This document shows, piece by piece, positions 43,664-52,136 of a DNA stretch of 64,000 nt (position 1 is the first letter of the stretch; each line of letters starts with the position of its first letter). Origin of the DNA: Nitrospinota bacterium. GTDB lineage: Bacteria > Nitrospinota_A > UBA7883 > JACRLM01. A program made the translations under genes and the position numbers. Location: assembly GCA_016208975.1 (NCBI GenBank), contig JACQXA010000004.1:559501-623500 (forward strand), written 5' to 3'. Below the pieces are notes generated by a model. It saw only the letters and a list, made by a program, of their open reading frames with translations, was not told where the DNA came from and searched no databases.

Positions 43664-45183
43664 TCCAGCAAACTCTTTCCTGTCATTTCTTCCGGTTGTG
43701 GCAGTCCCAGAAGTTTTAGCATCGTAGGCGCGATGTCCGCCAGCCTGCCGCCTTCCCGCAATTTAAACCCGCCGGGGCCTATGTAATAAAACGGCGCCGG
43801 GTTGGTTGTGTGTGCGGTCATGGGTTTGCCGTTCTCCACCATGCATTCTATATTGCCATGGTCGGCGGTGATTAAAAGGTGCGCTCCGGTTTTAGCGCAG
43901 GCTTCCACTATGCGCCCCACCTGGGTGTCCACCACGTTCACGGCTTTCAACGCCGCCTCCCATATGCCGGTATGCCCCACCATGTCGCCATTGGCCAGGT
44001 TCACTATAATCACGCCGAAATTGCCGGACTCCACCGCTTCCACCACCCCGTCGGTCACTTCAGGGCAACTCATCTCCGGCTGGAGGTCATACGTGCGCAC
44101 CCGGGGGGATGGCACCAGCTTGCGGGACTCCCCCTCGAAAGTGGTCTCCATCCCGCCGTTGAAGAAAAAGGTGACGTGGGCGTACTTTTCCGTTTCCGCC
44201 GTGCGGAACTGTTTTAATCCGTTCCGCGCCAGAACCTCCCCCAGCCCATTCTTGGGGATATGGGTTCCATAGGCAACAGGCAAGGGAAACTTGGCGTCGT
44301 ACTCCGCCAGACAGGTGATAGAGACCCTTGGAAACGCCTGCCGGGGAAACTCCGCGAAGGCCGGGTCGAACAACGTCCGGGTGATCTCCCGCATCCTGTC
44401 GGCCCGGAAGTTGAACATTATCACTTCGTCGCCGTCCGATAGCGTGCCCACCGGCTCGCCATCGGCGCCTGTGATAACCGACGGCTCCACGAACTCGTCT
44501 GTCACTTTCCGCGTATAGGAATCGGCCATGGCTTCTTGCGCCGTGGCAAATTTTAAACCCGCTCCCCGGGTCAGACAATCGTGGGCTTTGTTCACCCGTT
44601 CCCACCGGTTGTCCCGGTCCATGGCGTAGAACCGGCCAGTCACCGTGGCTATCTTGCCCACGCCCTTGGCGGCTATTTGGGCTTCCAGCTGTTGAATGTA
44701 CCCCAATCCCGAGTCCGGGGGAGTGTCTCTGCCGTCCATGAATGCGTGGACGAACACATTAGAAAGCCCATGGCGCTTGGCCAAGTCCAGAAATGCGTAA
44801 AGGTGCTCGATATGACTATGTACGCCCCCATCGGAAACCAGCCCCATAAGATGCAACGCGGAGCCTTTCTTGACCGCCCGTTCCACGGCGGATTTTAACG
44901 CCTCGTTCTCGAAAAAAGAGCCGTCCCGGATGGAGACGGTCACCCGGAGAAGGTCCTGGTACACCACACGGCCCGCGCCAATGTTAAGATGCCCCACCTC
45001 GGAGTTGCCCATTTGCCCCGCAGGAAGCCCCACTTGCTCGCCGGAGGCGTCTATGGCCACATAAGGGCGCTCTTTGTCCAGCCGGTCGAACAGCGGGGTT
45101 ACGCCCTGTGCGATGGCGTTCCACTGGGTATCTTTTGATATTCCCCATCCATCCAGGATTAGAAGAACTACGGGACGAGCCAT
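43660..45183 (-). CDS. gpmI: 2,3-bisphosphoglycerate-independent phosphoglycerate mutase
   Basis: A 507-residue metal-dependent enzyme interconverting 3- and 2-phosphoglycerate. MARPVVLLILDGWGIS supplies the first metal Asp, MGNSEVGHLNIGAGR the catalytic Ser, and ITADHGNIE the second metal site. Full length, no oddities. It overlaps ubiD by 4 bases, forming a two-gene operon. Confidence 0.96.
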   Translation of the reverse strand: MARPVVLLILDGWGISKDTQWNAIAQGVTPLFDRLDKERPYVAIDASGEQVGLPAGQMGNSEVGHLNIGAGRVVYQDLLRVTVSIRDGSFFENEALKSAVERAVKKGSALHLMGLVSDGGVHSHIEHLYAFLDLAKRHGLSNVFVHAFMDGRDTPPDSGLGYIQQLEAQIAAKGVGKIATVTGRFYAMDRDNRWERVNKAHDCLTRGAGLKFATAQEAMADSYTRKVTDEFVEPSVITGADGEPVGTLSDGDEVIMFNFRADRMREITRTLFDPAFAEFPRQAFPRVSITCLAEYDAKFPLPVAYGTHIPKNGLGEVLARNGLKQFRTAETEKYAHVTFFFNGGMETTFEGESRKLVPSPRVRTYDLQPEMSCPEVTDGVVEAVESGNFGVIIVNLANGDMVGHTGIWEAALKAVNVVDTQVGRIVEACAKTGAHLLITADHGNIECMVENGKPMTAHTTNPAPFYYIGPGGFKLREGGRLADIAPTMLKLLGLPQPEEMTGKSLLE

Positions 45184-45413
45184 GGGTATTGATTCTCCTT
45201 ATGGTTCAAGATTCACTCTACTATCCGCCAAGGCCCCCGTCAACGCTCCAAAAAAAGCCCCCAAGCCCGGCCCGCGTAACTAGACCGCCAAAACCCTGGC
45301 TTTTTTAGACATGGATATTCAACAAGTTACACAAGAGTCCAAGGCATCCCCCAATAATACAGAAAAGGATTATATTTAAGGTAGGAATAAGGACCCTTAT
45401 AAGGAGATCTGTC

Positions 45414-45581
45414 ATGGCAACTACGTTGCACCATTTCGGGGAAGGTCATCCTGAGGATTTAGCCCACCGGGATGAGAGCGTTCCAATATTGGTGGTGGTG
45501 TTTGGCATGGGAATTTTCGCCGCCGCCCTGATGTTCGTGATAATGCTAGGGATGTACACAACCACCTTGTACGGTGGTTGA
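45414..45581 (+). CDS. Small 55-residue single-pass membrane protein
   Basis: The ATG at 45414 follows AAGGAG at a good distance and 55 codons end with TGA at 45579-45581. The N-terminal half is polar with four His (MATTLHHFGEGHPEDLAHRD); residues 24-48 form one hydrophobic membrane segment (LVVVFGMGIFAAALMF). A strong intrinsic terminator follows at 45678-45710, so this is a real, probably well expressed small gene between gpmI and the sox cluster. I do not recognise the family. A small oxidase- or cytochrome-associated subunit is possible but unproven. Confidence 0.65.
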   Translation: MATTLHHFGEGHPEDLAHRDESVPILVVVFGMGIFAAALMFVIMLGMYTTTLYGG

Positions 45582-45677
45582 CCGGCACATCGTGATTTTT
45601 TGAAAGTAAGCCGCCCGAGGGGCCGGGGGTAAGAAGAGAGCGTATTAAATTTTCTAAACACCCTGCCCCGATAGGGT

Positions 45678-45710
45678 AAGGCCATCAGGAAGTTGGTGAT
45701 GGCCTTTTTT
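45678..45710 (+). terminator. Intrinsic terminator after the 55-residue gene
   Basis: AAGGCCATCA (45678-45687) pairs perfectly with TGATGGCCTT (45697-45706) around a 9-base loop, followed directly by a T run. The minus strand lacks a T run, so it acts on plus-strand transcripts. Confidence 0.85.
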
Positions 45711-45736
45711 ATTGCCCAGCGTCATCACAGATAGCG

Positions 45737-46195
45737 TTAACCACCCCTTGCCAGACGTTCCAGGTATTTCTCGAAACTCTCTTCAACGTAATGCTTCCGG
45801 GTAACGTACTTTAACATCTCCAAAAAATCCCGGGTCTCGAAAAACCCACGGATGCGGGCTATCTCGTTTCCTTCGGATGTTTTGAAGACCAGCGTCGGAT
45901 AAATGTCCACCCCCTGCTCCCTGGCCAGCTGTTGTTGAGGTTTCCCGCCTTTGCCCGGGTCCACCGGCGCGTTGGACGAAATGTTCACACGCACAAAGTT
46001 CAGGGTTTTTAGTTCCCCCAGCACGGTTTGGTCTTTCAGCGGCCCGGCTTCGAACCTTGCGCAATATATACAACCCTGCTGGAAAAAATATAGCGCCGTT
46101 ATTTCCGGGTCCGCCGTCTTTGCGGAATCCGCATACGCCCCGGCGCCCGCGAGCAGAGCCAAAATCACCGCGCCCAATAACTTCCTCACAACCAC
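45737..46195 (-). CDS. Thioredoxin-like protein, SoxW type (downstream copy)
   Basis: A 152-residue secreted thioredoxin-fold protein: signal peptide (about 1-23), then ALYFFQQGCIYCARFEAG with the redox pair CIYC. A later cis-proline context (VDIYPTLVFKT) completes the fold. Likely keeps Sox cysteines reduced or recycles SoxY in the periplasm. It is the last gene of the sox operon, following soxB by 9 bases. A second, different one (CPYC) opens the cluster. Confidence 0.82.
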   Translation of the reverse strand: MVVRKLLGAVILALLAGAGAYADSAKTADPEITALYFFQQGCIYCARFEAGPLKDQTVLGELKTLNFVRVNISSNAPVDPGKGGKPQQQLAREQGVDIYPTLVFKTSEGNEIARIRGFFETRDFLEMLKYVTRKHYVEESFEKYLERLARGG

Positions 46196-46204
46196 TCCAA
46201 ATCT

Positions 46205-47902
46205 TTACGCGCCCACAACCCGGACGTTGGACGTAACCGGGGCGGACACTTTGCCGCGGCTACGGATATACTCCGCTACCACGTCATACACAGGGGCGGA
46301 TTCCGGCCGAAGGTTCTCGCCGGCCCGGTGGAGATTGCCACCCCACGCCGAAAGCTTATATTTGCGTTGAGCCTCCAGCGGTTTGCCGTTCACCAGAACG
46401 TTATGCAACCTGTCGAAAGGCTCGCCGTTCACGTGGCAATCGTAAGTCACGCCCAACAGGCGGCTCATGTCGCCCCCTTGCTGGAAATAAGGATCGCGGT
46501 TGAACACGTTGTCCACCACGTCCTCCAATATCAGCTTCAGCTGTTCCCCCTTCATGTCGAAGGTGTAAACGTTGGGGTAAGTGACGGCGGTCATGTCGTA
46601 AACGTCGTCCATGGTTATTGGCGCCCCCGCCGGGATGGTGGAGCCCCAGCGGTAACCGGGGGAGAAGACTATCTCCGAGTCATATTTTGAGCGGATGGAC
46701 TCCATTATCACGTGGTCGAACGTTCCATAAAATGTGTCGCGCCGGTAAAGAGTGGTCTCCGCCACGCCCAGCTTCTCGGATAGCTTTTGGGCGTATGGGG
46801 CGTAGGCCCGGTCTATCAGCGATTGCATCTCCCCGTCCGGTTCGATGGATTGGGAAAGCACGGGGATGAGTTTGTAACGGTACTTTCCCACCTTGCCGTT
46901 TTTCACTTCCGCGTCTATCCGGCCCAGGAATTTCCCGTGGGTACCCGCCTGCGCCACAACCGTTTTGCCGACGATGATGGGCGCGTAAACCGCATCGTGC
47001 GTGTGGGCGGAGATTAGGAAATCAATACCGGATACCTGCGAGGCCAGTTTCTTGTCCACCTCCAGCCCGTTATGGGAGAGCGCCACCACCACGTCCGCCT
47101 TCTTGTCCCGGACCTCGTTCACATAAGCTTGCATCCGTTCCGGCTGTACGCCGAAGGTGAGCCCCGCCGAGAGGTCCCCCGGATGGGCTATGGGCACATA
47201 CGGGAAAGCCTGGCCGATAACGGCCACTTTAACGCCGCCGCGTTCGTAAATTTTGTACGCGGGATAGACCATCTCGCCCCAGTCCGCGTCACGGATGTTC
47301 TGGGCCAGGAAATCCCCCTTCAACTCACTTACGCGTTGATCCACCTTGTTTCTGCCGTAGGTGAACTCCCAATGGGGAGCCATGGCGTCCACCCCTAGCA
47401 GATTTTGCGCCTCCACCATGGCCTTGCCCTCGGTCCACATGGCCACGGCGGTTCCCTGCCAGGTATCGCCGCCGTCCAGAAGTAGAATCCTGTCGGCCCC
47501 CCGGCTCTTCCGGGCGTTTTTCACCAAAGTGGCTATATGGGCGTATCCGCCCATCTTTCCGTATTTTTTCGAAAGCTCCTCGAAAGCCACGTTGGCCCCG
47601 AAATAAGCCCCAACCGAGCCTTTTTTTACCTTGTAATAGTTCAGGAAATCCTCACCGGTAAGATGCCCCGGGGTCTTGTTCATGTTGGACGGCCCTATGT
47701 TTATGGAAGGCTCCCGGTAATAGTGGGGTTTTAGATGGCCGTGGGGGTCGGTGACAAATAACAGGGTCAGATTGCCCAGCGGCTCAAACTCCAGGAATTT
47801 TTCCGGATCCACAGCCGCCAGCGCCTCCAGCGGGTCCGTGGTGGCCAGCAGGCCCGCCGCCGCCGCCAGATGCATAAAGTCCCTACGGGTAAGGTTGGAC
47901 AT
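46205..47902 (-). CDS. soxB: Thiosulfohydrolase SoxB
   Basis: A 565-residue periplasmic enzyme that hydrolyses sulfate from SoxY-bound thiosulfate. A twin-Arg signal (LTRRDFMHLAAAAGLL) directs Tat export. The metallophosphatase core has FVTDPHGHLKPHYY (metal ligands), LLLDGGDTWQGTAVAMWTEG, ALSHNGLEVDKKLA and SAHTHDAVY, followed by the 5'-nucleotidase C-terminal domain. DGGDTWQ matches the SoxB dimanganese site. Normal length. Downstream of soxA with a 76-base gap holding a GC hairpin. Confidence 0.95.
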   Translation of the reverse strand: MSNLTRRDFMHLAAAAGLLATTDPLEALAAVDPEKFLEFEPLGNLTLLFVTDPHGHLKPHYYREPSINIGPSNMNKTPGHLTGEDFLNYYKVKKGSVGAYFGANVAFEELSKKYGKMGGYAHIATLVKNARKSRGADRILLLDGGDTWQGTAVAMWTEGKAMVEAQNLLGVDAMAPHWEFTYGRNKVDQRVSELKGDFLAQNIRDADWGEMVYPAYKIYERGGVKVAVIGQAFPYVPIAHPGDLSAGLTFGVQPERMQAYVNEVRDKKADVVVALSHNGLEVDKKLASQVSGIDFLISAHTHDAVYAPIIVGKTVVAQAGTHGKFLGRIDAEVKNGKVGKYRYKLIPVLSQSIEPDGEMQSLIDRAYAPYAQKLSEKLGVAETTLYRRDTFYGTFDHVIMESIRSKYDSEIVFSPGYRWGSTIPAGAPITMDDVYDMTAVTYPNVYTFDMKGEQLKLILEDVVDNVFNRDPYFQQGGDMSRLLGVTYDCHVNGEPFDRLHNVLVNGKPLEAQRKYKLSAWGGNLHRAGENLRPESAPVYDVVAEYIRSRGKVSAPVTSNVRVVGA

Positions 47903-47978
47903 GTGCCCGCTCCATAAAAAAACCCGGGAACCCCTTTATAGCTGGGTGTCCCCGGGCCGGTTTAACAAATCAGGATAC

Positions 47979-48761
47979 CTAGCGCACCCAGCCCGGTGTT
48001 TCCATGGGACTGCCGTTGGCCAGCGATGTCACATAAAGCTCCAGCGCGGTCATGCGATAGTCACCCATGGGGAAGGGCGCCAATCGCGCGTTGCTCATGC
48101 ATTGCTGGAACCGCCTTTGCAACTGCGTGGTCTCGCCATTCACCATGCGATAGGCCGGCCAATGGGCCGCCGCGCCGTTAATCTTGTTCAGCGCCTGCAT
48201 ACGAAGAGTGGAACCCACCAGATCCTCGTGGCAAGTGGCGCAGGCCAAATTGCGCTGGCCCCGCCGGGTGGCGAAAACCTTTCTGCCCAGATCGAAGGTA
48301 TCTTTGGCTTCACCGCCAGTTGAGACGTTCACCTTCATCCCTTTGGACAGGGAGCGCACATAGAGGGATATGCCCGTCATGGTGGCGGACTTCATCTCCA
48401 GCTTCTCGGCCCCCATCCCGCCGGTTACGCACATGTTGATGCGGTCCTCCAAGGTGACGACCTTTTTGGCCGAGGCTATCCATTTGGGGAAAGTGGCCGC
48501 GGAGCCTTTCAGGCTCTTCTTTGCCGCTGGCCCCTCATGACACGCGGCGCAGGATGTTTTCTTTTCACCCTGTTCTTTTCTAAAGAACGCCTCGCCCGCG
48601 TCCACATCCGCGTCGGCGGGGTTGATCCCCGTTCTATACAACGCCATATCCGCGTCGGATATGGAAGTGGTGACCCCCGCCTCCTGGGCCATAATGGCCG
48701 GAGAGAACGCCACGATGGCGGCGAGCGCCGCCGCTACTGCCGGAACGAACCCCTTCATCAT
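47979..48761 (-). CDS. soxA: SoxA diheme cytochrome c
   Basis: A 260-residue secreted subunit of the SoxAX complex, which couples thiosulfate to the SoxY cysteine. Signal peptide about 1-25. Two heme sites, CAACH (about 72) and CATCH (about 175), so it is of the diheme type. The catalytic Cys heme ligand is in RRFQQCMSN near residue 220. Cys in NMCVTGG is also seen. Partner SoxX lies two genes upstream. Confidence 0.94.
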   Translation of the reverse strand: MMKGFVPAVAAALAAIVAFSPAIMAQEAGVTTSISDADMALYRTGINPADADVDAGEAFFRKEQGEKKTSCAACHEGPAAKKSLKGSAATFPKWIASAKKVVTLEDRINMCVTGGMGAEKLEMKSATMTGISLYVRSLSKGMKVNVSTGGEAKDTFDLGRKVFATRRGQRNLACATCHEDLVGSTLRMQALNKINGAAAHWPAYRMVNGETTQLQRRFQQCMSNARLAPFPMGDYRMTALELYVTSLANGSPMETPGWVR

Positions 48762-48778
48762 TGCCGGGCCTCCTTTGT

Positions 48779-49108
48779 TTAGGCTAAAGTGACGTCCGCA
48801 CTCTGCTCGAAAACGCCACCCTTGTTGTCTTTCCAGGTCATCTTCAGCTTGCCGGGCTTGTCGGTCTTCAGGCTGTATGAGAAATACGGGTCTTTGCTGA
48901 TGGAGCCGCCCGTCTTTATCTCGTACACCGCCTCGCCGTTGAACTCCACCTTCACGCTCTCGATGAAATAGGCGGGTATTACCTTGCCTGTCTTCTCATC
49001 TTTCACAAACCCAGTGTCGTTTGGGTGGATGATTATGGACTGTATCTTCGCGGTCTCCCCCTTGCTCATCTTCTGGAGCCGTATTATGGCTTTACCTATA
49101 TCGGCCAT
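48779..49108 (-). CDS. soxZ: SoxZ
   Basis: A 109-residue immunoglobulin-like partner of SoxY. IQSIIIHPNDTGFVKDEKTG, YFIESVKVEFNGEAVYEI and SISKDPYFSYSL are characteristic. It has no signal peptide and would be exported bound to SoxY through the Tat pathway. Located between soxY and soxA. Confidence 0.95.
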   Translation of the reverse strand: MADIGKAIIRLQKMSKGETAKIQSIIIHPNDTGFVKDEKTGKVIPAYFIESVKVEFNGEAVYEIKTGGSISKDPYFSYSLKTDKPGKLKMTWKDNKGGVFEQSADVTLA

Positions 49109-49126
49109 TTTTATAAACCTCCTTTT

Positions 49127-49582
49127 TTAACCGCAACCGCCGATGGTGACCTTCACGGTCTTCGTGTCGCCATGGAGCGCCCCCTTGGCGTCGTAGGCGT
49201 AGGCCCGCACGTTGGATGTTTTCCTCATCCTTATCCTGGCGCCGATAGCGCCGTCTCCGGCGTATTTGGCGTTTACTTTAGCGTCTATCACCAGGGGGGA
49301 GGGGTTCTCATCCACAATCAGGATCACCCGAGCCGGGGTGAACCCCTTGGCCTGTATGGAAACCGGCACCACCGCGCCATTCTCAGCGATAGTGGGGGCC
49401 TCCAGCGTCAACGCCCCCTTTGCCGCCTCTTTGCCACCCGTGGCTTCCTTTATGGCCGCGTCCGCCTTGGCTTTCTGCTCCGCCGCTTCGTCGGCGAAGG
49501 CTAGGCCTGGGCCGCTAAAAGCCGCCGCCGCGCCCGCCGCGCCGGCGATCTTCATAAAATCCCTTCTGCTAACCGATTTCAT
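49127..49582 (-). CDS. soxY: SoxY sulfur-carrier protein
   Basis: A 151-residue periplasmic carrier. Tat signal VSRRDFMKIAGAAGAAAAFS; the mature part has a beta-rich SoxY domain (ENGAVVPVSIQAKGFTPARV). The protein ends VTIGGCG: the cysteine that carries sulfur lies second from the end. The usual C-terminus is GGCGG, so one glycine appears to be missing. The start at 49582 is fixed by the signal peptide; the frame upstream is open but not coding-like. Confidence 0.93.
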   Translation of the reverse strand: MKSVSRRDFMKIAGAAGAAAAFSGPGLAFADEAAEQKAKADAAIKEATGGKEAAKGALTLEAPTIAENGAVVPVSIQAKGFTPARVILIVDENPSPLVIDAKVNAKYAGDGAIGARIRMRKTSNVRAYAYDAKGALHGDTKTVKVTIGGCG

Positions 49583-49617
49583 CCCTGTCCCTTTCCTCAA
49601 TAACTCCTGGTAAAAGG

Positions 49618-50094
49618 TTATTTCAACGATTCTAAAAACGCCGCCACATCCGCCACCTGCTCCGCGCTCAACACGCTGGTGGTGATTGTGGGTGGCATGA
49701 CGGTATCGGGGTTGTCCACCCTGGAGTCCGCGACTTTCTGGTAAATCCAGCTGGATGTGCGTTCTTTGCCCAGGTCCTTTTTGTACTTCACCAGCGACGG
49801 GCCGATGTTGCCGCACCCTTTCACCCCATCGGCGCAATGGCAGGCGGCGCAGTTGCCCTGGTTCACGTCTGAAAAAATCTTAAACCCGTTTTCCTTTGAA
49901 GATGTGTATCCGCCCGGGCTTTCATAATTTTTGGCTGGGGCCGGGATGTCTGGGAAAAGTTCCGCGTCACTCATCTTCAGCGCCTCCACCCCCAGCTTGG
50001 CGTCCTTTTTCTCCTGAGCCCACCCCTGGGGAGACAACGCCGCCGCCACGACGAATAGCGCCGCCACAAAGGTCATTACCAAGGTCTTTCTCAT
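49618..50094 (-). CDS. soxX: SoxX monoheme cytochrome c
   Basis: A 158-residue secreted cytochrome, small subunit of SoxAX. Signal peptide about 1-27; heme site CAACH (about 82-86) in GNCAACHCADGVKGCG; NIGPSL follows, and MPPTITTSVLS provides the Met ligand. Extra Cys residues (CHCADGVKGC) are frequent in SoxX. Its ATG overlaps the upstream thioredoxin stop (ATGA). Confidence 0.92.
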   Translation of the reverse strand: MRKTLVMTFVAALFVVAAALSPQGWAQEKKDAKLGVEALKMSDAELFPDIPAPAKNYESPGGYTSSKENGFKIFSDVNQGNCAACHCADGVKGCGNIGPSLVKYKKDLGKERTSSWIYQKVADSRVDNPDTVMPPTITTSVLSAEQVADVAAFLESLK

Positions 50095-50678
50095 TCGGCC
50101 CCCTCCTTCGTTTCCGGTTTGAACCAATGGTATCTCAAAAACTCCTGAAAACTCATTTTCCCGTAATGCCCCTCCCGGGCGTAAACCATGGCGGCCTTGA
50201 AATGTGGAGCCTGCCAAAACCCGGGGAGCCGGAAAGTCTCCCTGCCTTCCTTGTCGAAAAACACCACCGTAGGTGTGTAGATAACTTTCATTTGCCCGGC
50301 GAAACTCTTTTCGGTGAACGGCTTCCCGGCGAAATCCCCCATTTCCTTTGAACCAAAAATGTTCACCTCCATCGGATGGAACTTTTCGGACAGCGTCTTT
50401 TTTATCTCCGGCGCACTTAAAACCTCTTTCTCCATTCTTTCGCAGTATGGGCATCCCTCTTGCCAGAAATAGACCATCAGGGTACTTCCTTCGGAGTTGG
50501 CAATCCCCAACTCCTCTGGCATGGAGCCAAAATGTAACTTAAAAACCCCTGTGGCGTACGGATCCGCCGCAAATCCGGGGCCGGGCAGAACGACAAGTAA
50601 AAATAGCGCCAGAGCCACAAAGCGCCTTACGCCCTGCGGAATGAAAAGCCCGCCCACGGTAAATACGCCTGGTGTCAT
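50091..50678 (-). CDS. soxW: Thioredoxin-like protein, SoxW type (first gene of the sox cluster)
   Basis: A 195-residue secreted thioredoxin-fold protein: signal (about 18-38), then LMVYFWQEGCPYCERMEKEV with CPYC, and YTPTVVFFDKEG carrying the cis-Pro. Probably reduces SoxY or other Sox disulfides. It starts the sox operon and overlaps soxX by four bases. It differs from the downstream thioredoxin in active-site dipeptide and length, so the two are not recent duplicates. No soxV (CcdA-like) reductant is in the window. Confidence 0.82.
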   Translation of the reverse strand: MTPGVFTVGGLFIPQGVRRFVALALFLLVVLPGPGFAADPYATGVFKLHFGSMPEELGIANSEGSTLMVYFWQEGCPYCERMEKEVLSAPEIKKTLSEKFHPMEVNIFGSKEMGDFAGKPFTEKSFAGQMKVIYTPTVVFFDKEGRETFRLPGFWQAPHFKAAMVYAREGHYGKMSFQEFLRYHWFKPETKEGAE

Positions 50679-50831
50679 ACCAATCCCAGTGGTTGCGCCA
50701 ACATCTTGATAATACTGGTTGTTCTACGCCACGCCCGGCTTTTAAACCCCTAAACCGGGGATGGATACGGCTAACTTCGCATGATAGGACGATTCTAACT
50801 TCAACTAGATGCGGAAGGCGGCGAAAAGATT

Positions 50832-51341
50832 CTAAAGAATATTCACTTTGGCTTTTTGGACCGGAACAACGCCCAGCTTTTTGAGTTCATCCAGCGCCAT
50901 GGCGGTCAAATCTTCCAAGCGGGATTTGATCAGGCTGGACAACTCCATGGTGTAGGTTTTAATGTCGTGCGGTTTGACCCCGATTATGGTGACCGTTTTG
51001 GGTAACGCATCGTCCAACTCGGCCAAGGCCAGGCATTCTACGAAACCCACATCGTGGATGGACATTTTTTTGGGGATTACCCGTTTAAAATCCTCCGCTG
51101 AATAACGGTAGAGCGTTCCCGGCTCCCCCGGGCCGTCCACCGCATCCACCACTATCACATGGGTGGACTCTTCGATGTACGGTAGCAGGTAAAGCCCTGT
51201 GGCCCCTCCATCCACCAGGTTCACGTTGGGGGGAAATTCATATTCGGCCAGCAGTTTTTCAATGACCCGCACCCCGACCCCTTCGTCGCAGAGAAGGAGG
51301 TTGCCGATGCCGAGAATGGTGATGAAAGGGGAGAGGGTCAT
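50832..51341 (-). CDS. hyaD: [NiFe]-hydrogenase maturation protease
   Basis: A 169-residue endopeptidase of the HyaD/HupD family that clips the C-terminal tail of the large subunit after nickel insertion. LGIGNLLLCDEGVGVRVIE, VIVVDAVDGPGEPG and KMSIHDVGF supply the Glu, Asp and His that bind nickel. It is the last gene of the hydrogenase operon and is separated from its cytochrome b gene by the inserted small-gene cluster. The first 14 codons are duplicated at 52137-52179. Confidence 0.93.
   Translation of the reverse strand: MTLSPFITILGIGNLLLCDEGVGVRVIEKLLAEYEFPPNVNLVDGGATGLYLLPYIEESTHVIVVDAVDGPGEPGTLYRYSAEDFKRVIPKKMSIHDVGFVECLALAELDDALPKTVTIIGVKPHDIKTYTMELSSLIKSRLEDLTAMALDELKKLGVVPVQKAKVNIL
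51299..51341 (-). repeat. 43-bp direct repeat, copy 1 (5' end of the protease gene)
   Basis: On the plus strand it runs from GGTTGCCGATGCCGAG to GGTCAT; 42 of 43 bases match 52137-52179 (mismatch G/T near the end). It covers codons 1-14 of the protease gene. Confidence 0.85.
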
Positions 51342-51357
51342 GTTTATTTATCCTAAT

Positions 51358-51924
51358 TTAAACTGGCTCGGCTTCTTTTATCAAACGGTTCATTAGAGCC
51401 GTTATCCCCAACTTTTGCGCCCATGTTTTCATATAGTTAAAATCCAGCGTGGCGTATTGAAGTTCATACACCCTCAGCGCGTCCGTAAATTGTTTTTCGC
51501 TTCCGCCAGCCAGCATACCCCAACGCAATTTCATCAATATGGTGTCTTCAGGAGTGGAGATGTCTATCCCAACACCAAAAATGGTTTCCCTGATTTTTCT
51601 CTCAAACCGGGACCTGTCGAAGTCGTTCTCCGTAAGAAGCCAGAAATCAATCCTGTCACCGCTTTCCAAGTCTAGCATGTTGAACATGCCATTCTGGGAA
51701 ATGGCTTTTTTGATGCTTTCAACATCAACGTGGTACCTGGGTGGCGGAAACGCATCCGCCAAATTAATCACGTCCTCCCGATTTACTGAAACAACAATAT
51801 CTATGTCATGGGTAGAGCGGGGTTCCCCTTGAAGACTGGAAACCAGGGAGCCGGTAATCATGTAATCGATGGAAAGAGCGTCCAGCGACCGGACGGCTTT
51901 AATCAGTAATTCCTGTTGTGACAT
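51358..51924 (-). CDS. Nucleotidyltransferase-fold protein, probable toxin/accessory gene
   Basis: A 188-residue protein with a nucleotidyltransferase start: MITGSLVSSLQGEPRSTHDIDIVV holds a GS motif and the Asp-x-Asp pair. STPEDTILMKLRWGMLAGG is typical of AbiEii-like or DUF6036-type proteins. AT-richer than the hydrogenase genes around it. It overlaps the upstream small gene by 22 bases and both lie between the two 43-bp repeats. Function unknown; in this family such pairs often belong to toxin-antitoxin or phage-defence modules. Confidence 0.7.
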   Translation of the reverse strand: MSQQELLIKAVRSLDALSIDYMITGSLVSSLQGEPRSTHDIDIVVSVNREDVINLADAFPPPRYHVDVESIKKAISQNGMFNMLDLESGDRIDFWLLTENDFDRSRFERKIRETIFGVGIDISTPEDTILMKLRWGMLAGGSEKQFTDALRVYELQYATLDFNYMKTWAQKLGITALMNRLIKEAEPV

Positions 51925-52133
51925 TTATCCAGCCGTTTCAACAGCTCTTCGCGAAACTCTTTCTCGGCAAGGCCTTTGAACTTTTTCCTTAATCCTTGAA
52001 TGAATAGTTCCCTTGAGAAATCGGAAAGCTCAAAAGCTTTCATAAGCCTTTGTTCCGGTGTCATCCGCCGGAGCGTCTTGATATAAAGCCGGTGGTTGGG
52101 GCGCTCTTTCATGTCCATGCCGTCATTATACAT
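51903..52133 (-). CDS. Small helical partner of the nucleotidyltransferase
   Basis: A 76-residue, highly charged helical protein (MTPEQRLMKAFELSDFSREL... ending DKCHNRNY). This type is commonly found just before nucleotidyltransferase-fold genes, as here (22-base overlap). The start is uncertain; a second ATG follows at 52118 and neither has a clear ribosome binding site. The first ATG lies only 4 bases from the duplicated sequence at 52137. Confidence 0.62.
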   Translation of the reverse strand: MYNDGMDMKERPNHRLYIKTLRRMTPEQRLMKAFELSDFSRELFIQGLRKKFKGLAEKEFREELLKRLDKCHNRNY

Positions 52134-52136
52134 CCC

